The position numbers and the translations under genes are program-made. From the NCBI GenBank assembly GCA_017437785.1, contig JAFRXH010000093.1, positions 1-56,335 on the forward strand: a DNA stretch of 56,335 nt. Direction: 5' to 3'. Of the stretch, positions 15,795-25,226 are shown piece by piece (the first letter of the stretch is position 1; every line of letters begins with the position of its first letter). This stretch comes from Lachnospiraceae bacterium (GTDB lineage Bacteria > Bacillota > Clostridia > Lachnospirales > Lachnospiraceae). The notes below the pieces were generated by a model that searched no databases, was not told the origin of the DNA, and saw only the letters and a program-made list of their open reading frames with translations.

Positions 15795-18545
15795 ATGAAA
15801 CGCAGAAAAGTTTTGGCTATGCTCATGACTGCTGTGATGACATTCACTTCCGTAGCACCGCAGACCGCACTGGTCGCAAATGCAGAGGATGGTGAAGAAG
15901 ATGTAGTCGTAGAAGAGCTTCCCTTTGACCTTAAGGGTATGCCCGATGGTTACACACTGAGCGAAGAGCAGCTTGAGATGAAGGCTGCAATGAAGGAACA
16001 TGACGTACTTGGCACATTTGCCGGATTGACCGAAGGTGTTGATTATGAGGAAGGTACTGTTATCTTCCTTGCAGAGACCGAGGAAGAGGCACAGGCAGTT
16101 GCGGAGGCATACAATTCAGAGCTTGTACGCTTTGAGTACGGTGTAGCGGTTGCAAAGCTTCCCGAGACACTTACCGTAGAGCAGGCACTTACCGTAGCTG
16201 AGGATCCGGCATATCTTATGCCGGTTGTAGCACCCAACTACATAAGCTACCTTATTGATGATGCAGATGAAAGTGTTGAAGATTTTGATCTGGGTGAGTT
16301 TGAGTCCGAGACCATGGCAGCTACAGAGGCTCATAAGTCTGCCTGGGAATCATTTGTACAGGGCGGAAAGCTTGCAAATCCCGATCCTTATATTAAGAAT
16401 CCCGCGATATCCGAATATCAGTGGATGCATGACATGATAGGAACCTATGAAGCATGGGGCGCAAACATGGGTAAGGCAGAGATCACAGTAGCTGTCCTTG
16501 ATACAGGCGTTCTTCCTGATCATCCCGATCTGAAGGGAAGAGTAACCCAGGTTCCCGTAAGTGATATCCCTGTTACCCTTTATACCAGTGATCACGGCAC
16601 CCATGTAGCAGGTATAATCGGCGCAAGTGCCGGTAACGGTCAGGGCGGTGCAGGTATCGCACCCAATGTGAGCATCAGATCTTATGGTGTGTTCAGATAT
16701 TTTGGCACCGGTTCCAATAAGTCTGCCGGTTCAGATGATGCTGACTGGCTGATCGCACTGGGTGATTGTGCAGCCAATAAGGTGCCCATTGCAAATATGA
16801 GTCTTGGCGGCCCCAGCTATAGTCCTGTAACTCAGCAGAAGATTAAGCAGATAGCAAACCAGGGCGTTAATATTATAGTAGCAATGGGAAATGACGGATC
16901 TAACTTAAAGTCTTATCCTGCTTGCTATGACGGAGTTATTTCCGTGTCATCCATTAATCCCTCAGGAAAGGCTTCAAGCTTCACAACCTATGGTAAGGAT
17001 GCTGATATCTGCGCGCCCGGAAGCCATATAATGAGCTGTGATAATCCTAAGGCAGATGATTATAAAAAAGAAAATGCAGATTCTACCGGATATTATACTA
17101 TAATGAGCGGTACTTCAATGGCTACTCCCGTGGTTGCCGGTGTATGCGCACTCTATATGAGCCAGTACGGCGTACAGAAGCCCGCAGATATGCTTAAGAT
17201 CCTTCAGAAGAATGCCAACAAGACATCTTCCAAGCAGATCGGAAAGATCGTAAATGTAAGCAAGATGTTTGCATCAGGAGCAAAGGCAAAGGCTAAGAGC
17301 GATGATAACAAGGTGTTTACCTTTGATATCGAGGGTGCGGATGAAGGTGCATATGTAGTATATACCACAGACGGAACGGAGCCTGCACTTGTTGACGGAC
17401 AGATCTTTAACGGCAAGGTATTTGAAGGCGCTGTAGAGTTTGATCAGACTCAGAGTGTTGTAGTAGTTAAATCTATCGTTGTTACTGCAAGCGGAGAGAT
17501 CGGTGATGTTGAGACAGCAAGCTTTGCTGTATCCGATAAGAACGAAGGTGAGATCGTAGGCGCTAAGGCAGCTCCCATTGCTGTATCTGGCGATAACAAC
17601 AGAGTTGCAAATAACAGTGCACGTATTTATACCACTAATGTAGCACAGACTGCATTTGATGATACTCAGATCACACTTACTGCTCCTTCAAGCGTTAAGT
17701 GGAGTGTAAGCAAAAAGGATGCAAAGGTTGTTGAGGTAGTGACTGCAGAGGGCAATTCTACCGTTATAAAGGCGATTAAGACCGGTAAGGCTACCGTTAA
17801 TGCAGTAGCAGCAGACGGAAGCAAGGCAAAGGTCAAGATCGAGGTTATCGTACCCGCTTCAAGCATAAACATCACTCCTGATGGAAATGCCGGTGGTGAC
17901 TCTGCAGGACAGATCGCTATAGGCAAGAGTAAGACCGTAGAGCTGGTTCTTGGTAATACTTACGGAACTCCCAGCGTAAAGAACGTTGAATGGGACTTCC
18001 AGCTTCCCAATGGCAAGACGGAAGCTGCTAAGAACAGCAAGGCAGTTAAGATAAGCAACAAAGGAAAGCTCAGCATCAATAAGAAGAACTGGGCAAAGGC
18101 AGGTTTACCTTCGGAAACAAGCATACTTGTTACAGCTAAGACTACCGACGGAACCAATCTTTCAGCTACAGCTGTATATCAGGTATGGGAGCCGGCTAAG
18201 GAATTTACTTCTTGTATCTTAAATGCTAATACAGGTATGATCGGTAATATCGGAGCGAAGAATATCAGGATTACCGGTAACTGGTATAACAATGATAGCG
18301 GAACATATCGTATGTATATGGGTGTCATCACCGATAAGAAGATTACACGTAAAACCGATATCACCATCACGAGCAGCAATCCCAGTTTTGCAGGAGCTAA
18401 ATTTGCCGGTATGGATACGTACAACGGTAAATATGTATACTTCTACTATGTATTTGCCGGTGAAAAGAGCAAGGGCAAGGCTAAGATCACACTTACCTTA
18501 AATGATGGCAGCAAGAAGAAGGCAGCTATAACCTTCAGTCATTGA
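15795..18545 (+). CDS. Secreted subtilisin-family (S8) serine protease
   Basis: AAGGAGG lies about 8 bases before the ATG. Residues 1-30 form a signal peptide. The pro-region (about 31-205) contains an inhibitor-I9-like segment TEEEAQAVAEAYNSE ... YGVAV. The catalytic domain runs from about 206 to 490, with the triad D236 (VAVLDTGV), H267 (SDHGTHVAG) and S441 (SGTSMATP) and the oxyanion Asn N366. All key residues are present, so it should be active. C-terminal modules follow: a chitobiase/hexosaminidase-like segment (VYTTDGTEP, about 515-570), a bacterial Ig-like (Big_2) domain (about 610-690) and further beta-rich domains to 916. There is no wall-anchor motif. It may process neighbouring surface proteins; that is inferred from position. 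The lipoprotein gene downstream carries a copy of the pro-region motif. Confidence 0.95.
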   Translation: MKRRKVLAMLMTAVMTFTSVAPQTALVANAEDGEEDVVVEELPFDLKGMPDGYTLSEEQLEMKAAMKEHDVLGTFAGLTEGVDYEEGTVIFLAETEEEAQAVAEAYNSELVRFEYGVAVAKLPETLTVEQALTVAEDPAYLMPVVAPNYISYLIDDADESVEDFDLGEFESETMAATEAHKSAWESFVQGGKLANPDPYIKNPAISEYQWMHDMIGTYEAWGANMGKAEITVAVLDTGVLPDHPDLKGRVTQVPVSDIPVTLYTSDHGTHVAGIIGASAGNGQGGAGIAPNVSIRSYGVFRYFGTGSNKSAGSDDADWLIALGDCAANKVPIANMSLGGPSYSPVTQQKIKQIANQGVNIIVAMGNDGSNLKSYPACYDGVISVSSINPSGKASSFTTYGKDADICAPGSHIMSCDNPKADDYKKENADSTGYYTIMSGTSMATPVVAGVCALYMSQYGVQKPADMLKILQKNANKTSSKQIGKIVNVSKMFASGAKAKAKSDDNKVFTFDIEGADEGAYVVYTTDGTEPALVDGQIFNGKVFEGAVEFDQTQSVVVVKSIVVTASGEIGDVETASFAVSDKNEGEIVGAKAAPIAVSGDNNRVANNSARIYTTNVAQTAFDDTQITLTAPSSVKWSVSKKDAKVVEVVTAEGNSTVIKAIKTGKATVNAVAADGSKAKVKIEVIVPASSINITPDGNAGGDSAGQIAIGKSKTVELVLGNTYGTPSVKNVEWDFQLPNGKTEAAKNSKAVKISNKGKLSINKKNWAKAGLPSETSILVTAKTTDGTNLSATAVYQVWEPAKEFTSCILNANTGMIGNIGAKNIRITGNWYNNDSGTYRMYMGVITDKKITRKTDITITSSNPSFAGAKFAGMDTYNGKYVYFYYVFAGEKSKGKAKITLTLNDGSKKKAAITFSH

Positions 18546-18578
18546 CAGGTAAGGCGCTAAACAGAGTTAGTTTTCAAA

Positions 18579-18605
18579 ACCGGTGGCGAAAGCCGCCGGT
18601 TTTTG
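18579..18605 (+). terminator. Rho-independent terminator after the protease gene
   Basis: ACCGGTGGC (18579-18587), GAAA tetraloop, GCCGCCGGT (18592-18600), then TTTTG. The stem has one G-U pair. A TATAAT at 18607-18612 lies just beyond it and may serve the next gene, though its -35 is poor. Confidence 0.88.
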
Positions 18606-18633
18606 TTATAATAATGCTGAAGGGAGGTGTGTT

Positions 18634-19131
18634 ATGAAAAAGTCTTTTTTGCTGGTCAGTACATTTATTTTATCGGCTGCATTGCTCACGGCCTGTGGAG
18701 AGGTAAAGGTTGATACAGGCAGCAGCACGGGGGAAGTAAATGTGGATGAGAACGGATCGGGGCCTGACGATGATAGAGGCAGGCTGGTTGATGACAAAGG
18801 AGATAATGAAGTGGGATCAGGAGATATCAGCGGAAGTATCGTACCGGCTGTTTCGGGTAATATATCGCCGGTTGAGGATGAAGAGAAAGAAGTTGAAGTG
18901 CAGAGCACTTCAAGCAGCAATGAGTCAAAAGGCAGGGAGCTTATGGCCATAGTCTCTTCTGCTGAAGAAGCTCAGGAGATAGCAAAGCTGTACGGGATAG
19001 AGCTCCTGGAAGAACAATATGGTGTGGCTGTGTACCATACCGATGAGGATCCGTCTGAAGTGGTTAAGCGTGGTATTGATAACGGCTGGCCGCCGATAGG
19101 CATAAACCACACAAGCCAGCTTATTGATTAG
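18634..19131 (+). CDS. Lipoprotein with a protease pro-region (I9-like) domain, putative inhibitor of the adjacent subtilase
   Basis: The start has GGGAGG 7 bases upstream. A lipoprotein signal ends in ALLTAC (Cys21). Residues about 22-100 form an acidic, Gly/Ser-rich, probably disordered stalk. Residues 101-165 match the pro-region of the neighbouring protease: EEAQEIAKLYGIELLEEQYG aligns with the protease segment starting EEAQ at residue 97. The distance from EEAQ to YGVAV is 18 residues in both, and both regions end S.LID. Pro-regions of this type fold onto the protease and act as inhibitor and folding helper. A membrane-tethered copy could protect the cell surface or help the secreted protease fold. 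The similarity is seen directly; the inhibitory role is inferred. Confidence 0.8.
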   Translation: MKKSFLLVSTFILSAALLTACGEVKVDTGSSTGEVNVDENGSGPDDDRGRLVDDKGDNEVGSGDISGSIVPAVSGNISPVEDEEKEVEVQSTSSSNESKGRELMAIVSSAEEAQEIAKLYGIELLEEQYGVAVYHTDEDPSEVVKRGIDNGWPPIGINHTSQLID

Positions 19132-19137
19132 CTTTCA

Positions 19138-19158
19138 GCCCCGCCCTTTCGGCGGGGC
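19138..19158 (+). terminator. Hairpin terminator after the lipoprotein gene
   Basis: GCCCCGCC (19138-19145), loop CTTTC, GGCGGGGC (19151-19158). The stem is perfect but the following T-run is weak. Confidence 0.6.
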
Positions 19159-19183
19159 GTTATCTTGCCCTGCATCGCAGGGA

Positions 19184-19212
19184 TTGAAAAAGAACATGTT
19201 TTCTGTTAATAT
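19184..19212 (+). promoter_or_regulatory. Putative promoter of uvrA
   Basis: TTGAAA (19184-19189), a 17-base spacer, TAATAT (19207-19212). No SOS box was identified nearby. Confidence 0.55.
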
Positions 19213-19279
19213 ATCAAACGTTGCGAAAGAAGTGATCATATAGGATATATGGCATACGCTTGGCGGAGGAGGTAATGGG

Positions 19280-22138
19280 ATGCCGGCGAATAAGAGTTTT
19301 AAGATGCTTCCGGCTTCGGAGTGCATACGCATAACCGGGGCAAGGGAGCATAATTTAAAAGGGGTCGATCTGACGATCCCGCGAAATAAATTTGTGGTAT
19401 TTACGGGGCTTTCCGGATCGGGAAAGTCCTCTCTTGCGTTTGATACCATTTATGCGGAGGGGCAGAGGCGCTATATGGAGAGCCTCTCTTCCTATGCCCG
19501 CCAGTTCCTTGGGCAGATGGAAAAGCCCGATGTTGAAAAGATAGAGGGCTTAAGCCCTGCGATCAGTATCGATCAGAAGTCTACCAATAAGAATCCCCGC
19601 TCCACCGTGGGTACGGTAACGGAGATCTACGATTATTTCCGTCTTCTCTACGCCAGGGCAGGTATACCACACTGCCCCGAATGCGGCAGGGAGATAAAGC
19701 GCCAGAGCGTTGACCAGATGTGCGATCAGGTGATGGAACTGCCGGAAGGGACTAAGATACAGCTGCTGGCCCCTGTGGTACGCGGCAAGAAGGGCCGTCA
19801 CGAAAAGGTGCTCGAGCGCATGAAAAAGAGTGGCTATGTCCGTGCCCTGGTGGACGGCAACATGTACGAGCTTACCGAGGAAATCACCCTTGATAAGAAT
19901 ATCAAGCATACCATAGAAGTGGTGGTGGATCGTCTGGTGGTCAAGCCCGGGATAGAGCGCCGCCTTACGGATTCCATAGAGAATGTATTGCAGCTTACCG
20001 ACGGACTTTTGGTGGTGGAGCTTGCAGGAACGGATGAGCGCCTTAATTTCAGCCAGAGCTTCTCCTGCCCGGATTGCGGCATCAGTATAGATGAGATAGA
20101 GCCCAGGAGCTTCTCTTTCAACAATCCCTTCGGTGCCTGCCCGGCGTGCGCGGGTCTTGGCATAAAGATGGAATTTACCGAAGGTTCGATGATACCCGAT
20201 CCCACAAGGTCGATAAATGAAGGCTGCATACAGGTTATGGGCTGGCAGAGCGCATCATCGGAGGGCAGTTTCTCCAACGCCCTGCTGCAGGCGCTGGCAA
20301 AGAAGTTTAAGTTCAGCCTGGATACGCCCTGGGCAGATCTGGATGATAAGATAAAGGATATACTCATAAACGGTACGGATATCGAAGTGGACGTGCATTA
20401 TCAGGGACAGCGCGGCTACGGCGTATATCCCATAGCCTTTGAGGGCCTTATACGTAATGTGGAGCGCCGCTATCGTGAGGCGGGATCGGAGATGAGCAAG
20501 GCGGAATATGAGAAATATATGTCGATCACGCCCTGCACCGAATGTAACGGCATGCGCCTTAAGAAAGAATCGCTGGCGGTTACTCTGTCCGGTAAGAATA
20601 TCTACGAGATAACATCCATATCCATAGGCGCGCTTAAGGATTTCTTAGACAGTATGGAGCTGACAAAACAGCAGCATCTGATAGCCGATCAGGTTATACG
20701 TGAGATAAAGGCCAGAGTGGGCTTCTTAGTGGAAGTGGGCCTTGATTATCTGACGCTTGCAAGAGCTACCGCAACCCTGTCCGGCGGTGAATCCCAGCGT
20801 ATACGTCTGGCTACGCAGATAGGATCGGGCCTGGTGGGCGTATGCTATATCCTGGATGAGCCTTCGATAGGTCTGCATCAGAGGGATAATGATAAGCTGC
20901 TGGGGGCGTTGCGGGGCCTTCAGAGCCTGGGAAATACACTGATCGTTGTTGAGCATGATGAGGATACCATGCGTGAAGCGGACTTTATCGTGGATGTGGG
21001 TCCCCTTGCAGGCGAGCACGGCGGTGAGATAGTGGCCACAGGTACCGTAGAGGATATCATAAAAGAGAAGCGCTCCATCACAGGACAGTATCTAAGCGGT
21101 AAGAAAAAGATCGCTGTTCCCGATGTGCGCAGGAAACCTTCGGGCTGGCTTAAGATACAGGGCGCTGCGGAAAACAACTTAAAGAATATCGATGTGGATA
21201 TACCTCTTGGTATATTTACCTGTGTTACCGGTGTTTCAGGCTCGGGTAAATCTTCGCTGATAAACGAAGTGCTGTATAAGGTGCTGGCAAGGAAACTAAA
21301 CCGCGCCTATACCGTACCGGGCAAACATAAGAAGATAAGCGGCCTGCAGGCCCTGGATAAGGTGATAGCGATCGACCAGTCGCCTATAGGGCGCACCCCC
21401 AGATCAAATCCCGCAACTTATACGGGCGTGTTTGATCTGATCAGGGATCTGTTCGCATCAACCCAGGATGCAAAGGCAAAGGGCTATAAGAAGGGGAGAT
21501 TCTCTTTTAACGTTAAGGGTGGACGCTGCGAAGCCTGCAGCGGCGACGGTATCGTTAAGATAGAGATGCATTTCCTGCCCGATGTATATGTACCCTGCGA
21601 GGTCTGCGGCGGGAAGCGCTACAACCGTGAGACCCTGGATGTGCTGTATAAGGGAAAGAGCATATCCGATGTACTGGATATGACAGTGGAAGAGGCGCTG
21701 GAATTCTTTGCGCCGGTAAAGGCCATCAGTACCAAGATACAGACGCTCTATGATGTGGGACTGGGCTATATAAGGCTGGGACAGCCTTCCACACAGCTTT
21801 CCGGCGGTGAAGCGCAGCGCATCAAGCTGGCAACGGAATTATCGCGCCGCTCTACCGGAAAGACCATATATATACTGGACGAGCCCACTACCGGATTGCA
21901 TTTTGAGGATGTCAACAAACTGATAGGCATATTGCAGAAGCTTACCGACGGCGGCAATTCCGTAGTGGTCATAGAGCATAACCTTGACGTGATAAAGAAT
22001 GCGGATTATATAATAGACATGGGTCCCGAAGGCGGTGACGGAGGCGGCACCGTGATAGCGACCGGTACGCCGGAAGAGGTGGCAAAACAAAAGCAGTCCT
22101 ATACGGGACAGTTCATAAAGAGGATGCTTGGAAAGTGA
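19280..22138 (+). CDS. uvrA: Excinuclease ABC subunit A
   Basis: GGAGGAGG lies 7 bases before the ATG. The 952-residue protein has the full UvrA layout of two ABC ATPase halves. The first Walker A is GLSGSGKSS, near residue 44. Zinc-binding cysteine pairs occur in CPECGREI and in CPDCG ... CPACAG. The first signature is LSGGESQR, followed by Walker [11 protein letters not shown]. The second Walker A is GVSGSGKSS, with the second zinc module CEACSGDG ... CEVCGGKR, and signature LSGGEAQR with [10 protein letters not shown]. UvrA dimers scan DNA for bulky damage and load UvrB in nucleotide excision repair. The gene stands alone here; uvrB and uvrC are not in the window. Length and motifs are typical, with nothing missing. 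Confidence 0.98.
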   Translation: MPANKSFKMLPASECIRITGAREHNLKGVDLTIPRNKFVVFTGLSGSGKSSLAFDTIYAEGQRRYMESLSSYARQFLGQMEKPDVEKIEGLSPAISIDQKSTNKNPRSTVGTVTEIYDYFRLLYARAGIPHCPECGREIKRQSVDQMCDQVMELPEGTKIQLLAPVVRGKKGRHEKVLERMKKSGYVRALVDGNMYELTEEITLDKNIKHTIEVVVDRLVVKPGIERRLTDSIENVLQLTDGLLVVELAGTDERLNFSQSFSCPDCGISIDEIEPRSFSFNNPFGACPACAGLGIKMEFTEGSMIPDPTRSINEGCIQVMGWQSASSEGSFSNALLQALAKKFKFSLDTPWADLDDKIKDILINGTDIEVDVHYQGQRGYGVYPIAFEGLIRNVERRYREAGSEMSKAEYEKYMSITPCTECNGMRLKKESLAVTLSGKNIYEITSISIGALKDFLDSMELTKQQHLIADQVIREIKARVGFLVEVGLDYLTLARATATLSGGESQRIRLATQIGSGLVGVCYILDEPSIGLHQRDNDKLLGALRGLQSLGNTLIVVEHDEDTMREADFIVDVGPLAGEHGGEIVATGTVEDIIKEKRSITGQYLSGKKKIAVPDVRRKPSGWLKIQGAAENNLKNIDVDIPLGIFTCVTGVSGSGKSSLINEVLYKVLARKLNRAYTVPGKHKKISGLQALDKVIAIDQSPIGRTPRSNPATYTGVFDLIRDLFASTQDAKAKGYKKGRFSFNVKGGRCEACSGDGIVKIEMHFLPDVYVPCEVCGGKRYNRETLDVLYKGKSISDVLDMTVEEALEFFAPVKAISTKIQTLYDVGLGYIRLGQPSTQLSGGEAQRIKLATELSRRSTGKTIYILDEPTTGLHFEDVNKLIGILQKLTDGGNSVVVIEHNLDVIKNADYIIDMGPEGGDGGGTVIATGTPEEVAKQKQSYTGQFIKRMLGK

Positions 22139-22147
22139 GACTAAATG

Positions 22148-22173
22148 CCCGGGGGCACTCTCCGGGTGTTTTT
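22148..22173 (+). terminator. Weak terminator after uvrA
   Basis: CCCGG (22148-22152) pairs with CCGGG (22162-22166), followed by TGTTTTT. Confidence 0.55.
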
Positions 22174-22189
22174 CGTATAGCGGCCTTCC

Positions 22190-22218
22190 TTGACCATACA
22201 AGTGTCGGGGAATATAAT
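22190..22218 (+). promoter_or_regulatory. Promoter of the M3 peptidase gene
   Basis: TTGACC (22190-22195), a 17-base spacer, TATAAT (22213-22218). Only one base differs from the sigma-A consensus. Confidence 0.88.
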
Positions 22219-22252
22219 ATAGCGGTACGTATGAATACGGAGGATCGTGGAA

Positions 22253-23923
22253 ATGAAGTTTTCTGAAATGCCATATGAAAGACCGGACAGGGAGGAGCTT
22301 TTAAAACAGCTTTCGGAGCTGGCCGGCCGGATAAAGGATGCAAAAAGCGGCGAAGAGCAGTTTGAGATACATAAAGAGTTCTATAAGATCTATGGGCATT
22401 TTGTTACCGCGCGTGCTCTGGTTGAGGTACGGAATGCGATCGACACCACCGACGGATTCTATGAGAAAGAAAATGATTTCTTTGATGAATTCATTCCGGT
22501 GATCCAGAATGTTAAAAATGAATACGATAAGGCTTTATATGATTCACCCTATAGGGCATATCTCGAAGACAGGATAGGCAGGGTGGCTTTTAAGAATACC
22601 GAGTTGTCATTAAAAGCATACAGCGAAAAGATAACGGAGCTGATGCAGGAAGAGAATGCACTGATAAGCAGGTATAATAAGCTGATCGCGACTGCAAAGA
22701 TAGAGTTTGAGGGCGAGGTTTATAATATCAGCCTTCTGCGGCCGCATTTGACGGATAAAGACCGCGATCACAGGAAGAAAGCCTGGAAGGCGCTCGCGGA
22801 TTATTTTCTGTCTGTGACCGCCGAGATCGATGAGATCTTTGATAAGATGGTGAAAAACCGTACCGCGCAGGCGCAGGCTATGGGGTATAAGGACTATGTG
22901 GAGCTGGGCTACTACCGTATGCAGCGCAACAGCTACGACCGTGATATGGTCGAGAATTTCCGCCGCCAGGTAAAGTCTGAATTTGTACCTTTTGTAAAAA
23001 AGCTTGAGGAAAAGAGAAAGCAGCGTCTTGGACTTTCAGAGCTTAAGTATTATGATAACGATGTTTTCTTCTCCGAAGGAAACCCCGCACCCATAGGCAC
23101 TCCGGAGGAGATCCTTAAGAAGGGGCAGGAGATGTATAAGGAGCTTTCCGCCGAGACAGGGGAGTTCTTTGATTTTATGCTTAAGAGTGAGCTCTTCGAT
23201 GTGCTGGGCAGGAAGAATAAACGTGCCGGCGGTTTCATGACCTATTTTCCCGATCACAAAGCCCCCTTTGTCTTTGCAAACTTTAACGGCACCAGTTCGG
23301 ATGTGGACGTGATCACTCATGAATGCGGCCATGCTTTCCAGGGTTATATTACCAGGGATGATGAGATAATGGAGCATAACGATCTGACCATGGAAACGGC
23401 AGAGATCCACTCCATGAGCATGGAATACTTTACTTATAACTGGATGGATAAGTTTTTCGGAGAGCGTAAGGACGATTATCTTACCATGCATCTGGAGGAT
23501 TCGGCGGAGTTTCTGCCCTACGGCTGTATGGTGGACGAATTCCAGCATATCGTGTATTCAAAGCCGGATATGACGCCTGCGCAGCGCAAGGATGTGTGGA
23601 AGAAGCTGGAGGGAGAATACAGGCCCTGGCTGGATTATGGCAACGATCCCTTCTTTGGCGCCGGCGGCTGGTGGCAGAAGCAGCTCCATATATTCTGCTA
23701 TCCGTTTTATTACATAGATTATGTTCTTGCCAGCGTATGCGCTATGCAGTTTAAGATAGCCATGGATAAAGATTACAATGATGCCTGGGAGAGATATCTT
23801 AAGCTGTGTAAGCTTTCGGTCAGAGATTTCTATGTACCGGAGCTTAAGGCTGTCGGGCTTGAATCGCCTTTTGAGGACGGCTGCATAAAGCATATCGTGG
23901 AAGAGATGGAGAAGAAGATCTAA
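22253..23923 (+). CDS. M3-family oligoendopeptidase
   Basis: The ATG at 22253 is preceded at 9 bases by GGAGG; a GTG at 22247 is too close to the SD. The 556-residue product is largely helical, as expected for M3 peptidases. The zinc motif is THECGHAFQG (H356, E357, H360), and a downstream TAEIHSM segment should supply the third ligand Glu. It has no signal peptide, so it acts in the cytoplasm on short peptides. Length fits the oligoendopeptidase F-like group (about 550-600 residues). It is monocistronic, with its own near-consensus promoter. The gene is intact and the family assignment is firm; the precise substrate range is not known. Confidence 0.93.
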   Translation: MKFSEMPYERPDREELLKQLSELAGRIKDAKSGEEQFEIHKEFYKIYGHFVTARALVEVRNAIDTTDGFYEKENDFFDEFIPVIQNVKNEYDKALYDSPYRAYLEDRIGRVAFKNTELSLKAYSEKITELMQEENALISRYNKLIATAKIEFEGEVYNISLLRPHLTDKDRDHRKKAWKALADYFLSVTAEIDEIFDKMVKNRTAQAQAMGYKDYVELGYYRMQRNSYDRDMVENFRRQVKSEFVPFVKKLEEKRKQRLGLSELKYYDNDVFFSEGNPAPIGTPEEILKKGQEMYKELSAETGEFFDFMLKSELFDVLGRKNKRAGGFMTYFPDHKAPFVFANFNGTSSDVDVITHECGHAFQGYITRDDEIMEHNDLTMETAEIHSMSMEYFTYNWMDKFFGERKDDYLTMHLEDSAEFLPYGCMVDEFQHIVYSKPDMTPAQRKDVWKKLEGEYRPWLDYGNDPFFGAGGWWQKQLHIFCYPFYYIDYVLASVCAMQFKIAMDKDYNDAWERYLKLCKLSVRDFYVPELKAVGLESPFEDGCIKHIVEEMEKKI

Positions 23924-23930
23924 ACGTAAA

Positions 23931-23988
23931 TCATCCTAAGCGAAGGCGAAGGATCCCCGGGGTGTCATCCTGAGCGAAGCGAAGGATC
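23931..23988 (+). repeat. Two copies of a TCATCCT..AGCGAAG..GAAGGATC repeat
   Basis: TCATCCTAAGCGAAGGCGAA and the following GGATC (23931-23955) and a close copy TCATCCTGAGCGAAGCGAAG with GATC (from 23965) flank a CCCCGGGG palindrome. Each copy can fold, since ATCCT pairs with AGGAT and the CTTCGCTTCG-type centre is self-complementary. The same motif is seen dispersed in many bacterial genomes, so it may be a small dispersed repeat acting as a terminator. Confidence 0.6.
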
Positions 23989-24053
23989 TTTATTCTATAA
24001 AATATAGACGGCATCATAACGTTATGTAAACCTATATTTGTGAAAAAATATTC

Positions 24054-24082
24054 TTTCCAAAATTGCGGATTTACCGTATAAT
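24054..24082 (+). promoter_or_regulatory. Putative promoter of mreB/mbl
   Basis: TTTCCA (24054-24059), a 17-base spacer, TATAAT (24077-24082). The -35 is weak. The leader to the ATG at 24135 is about 46 bases. Confidence 0.55.
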
Positions 24083-24134
24083 CTTTATTCGGACGTTTAT
24101 ACCGTTTCGATTTTGGAAAGGGGTTTTGATATAT

Positions 24135-25136
24135 ATGGCAGGCACTGATATAGGTATAGATTTAGGTACAGCCAGCATACTGGTCTATATAAAGGGCAAG
24201 GGAGTCGTGTTGAAGGAACCTTCTGTGGTGGCCTTTGACCGTGATGATAATAAGATAAAGGCTATCGGCGAGGACGCCAGGCTTATGATAGGACGTACAC
24301 CCGGCAACATCGTGGTGGTCCGTCCCCTCCGTCAGGGAGTTATCTCCAATTATACCGTTACAGAGCAGATGATGAAGCATTTCCTGGACAAGGCGCTGGG
24401 AAAGAGGAGCCTGCGGTTTAAGAAGCCCAGGGTTGCGGTCTGTGTACCCAGCGGCGTTACCGAGGTTGAAAAGAAGGCTGTTGAGGATGCTACCTACCAG
24501 GCAGGAGCAGGCAAGGTTGCGATAATCGAAGAGCCTATAGCTGCGGCTATCGGCGCAGGTATCGATATAGCCAAGCCGCAGGGAAATATGATAGTCGATA
24601 TAGGCGGCGGTACTACCGATGTTGCGGTCATCTCACTGGGAGGAACTGTTGAGAGCGCATCCATAAAGATTGCCGGGGATGATTTCGACGAAGCCATAGT
24701 GCGTTACATGAGAAAGAAATACAATCTGCTGGTGGGCGACCGTACAGCAGAGGATATCAAGATAAACATAGGAACGGCATATAAGCGTGATGAGGTCGAT
24801 TATATGGATGTAAGGGGCCGTAACCTGGTTTCGGGTCTGCCCGAGACGGTACGCGTTTCATCCGATGAGACCACCGAAGCTTTAAGGGAGACCACATCCC
24901 AGATACTGGATACCATCTGTGCGGTGCTTGAAAAGACTCCTCCGGAACTGGCAGGGGATATAGTTGACAGGGGAATAGTGCTTACGGGCGGCGGCTCCAT
25001 GCTGCGCGGCCTTGAGGAGCTGATTGAGGAGCGTACCCATATCAATACGATGACGGCTGATGAGCCCATGACCTGCGTGGCTATAGGAACAGGCAAGTAT
25101 ATCGAGTTCCTGGCAGGATATAACGACGAGGCATAG
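24135..25136 (+). CDS. mreB: Rod shape-determining protein of the MreB/Mbl family
   Basis: The start at 24135 (MAGTDIGIDLG) matches the family N-terminus, with AAAGGGG 11 bases upstream; the open frame further upstream is not conserved-looking. The 333-residue actin-fold protein shows the phosphate-1 loop DIGIDLGTAS, the connect/phosphate-2 segment DIGGGTTDVAVIS, and the adenosine motif LTGGGSMLRGL. MreB filaments under the membrane position the peptidoglycan synthesis complex and keep the cell rod-shaped. The next genes are two flagellar FlgF/FlgG-type proteins, as in Bacillus subtilis where mbl precedes flhO and flhP; by synteny this is probably the mbl orthologue. Nothing essential is missing. 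Confidence 0.93.
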   Translation: MAGTDIGIDLGTASILVYIKGKGVVLKEPSVVAFDRDDNKIKAIGEDARLMIGRTPGNIVVVRPLRQGVISNYTVTEQMMKHFLDKALGKRSLRFKKPRVAVCVPSGVTEVEKKAVEDATYQAGAGKVAIIEEPIAAAIGAGIDIAKPQGNMIVDIGGGTTDVAVISLGGTVESASIKIAGDDFDEAIVRYMRKKYNLLVGDRTAEDIKINIGTAYKRDEVDYMDVRGRNLVSGLPETVRVSSDETTEALRETTSQILDTICAVLEKTPPELAGDIVDRGIVLTGGGSMLRGLEELIEERTHINTMTADEPMTCVAIGTGKYIEFLAGYNDEA

Positions 25137-25226
25137 GAGTAAAGTTTTTTCAGCATCTGCCGATAAAGATATCAGGATGATATTTGGCACGGATGCCGTT
25201 TATGAAGATGTTATGGAGGGCTATCC

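Noticed and set aside
18601-18620. Independent promoter for the I9-like lipoprotein gene
   Set aside because: TATAAT is present at 18607 but the matching -35 has only about three consensus bases and lies inside the terminator stem; kept only as a remark.
24063-24134. Extended N-terminus of MreB
   Set aside because: It lies over the promoter and does not resemble the family; the start at 24135 matches MreB proteins.
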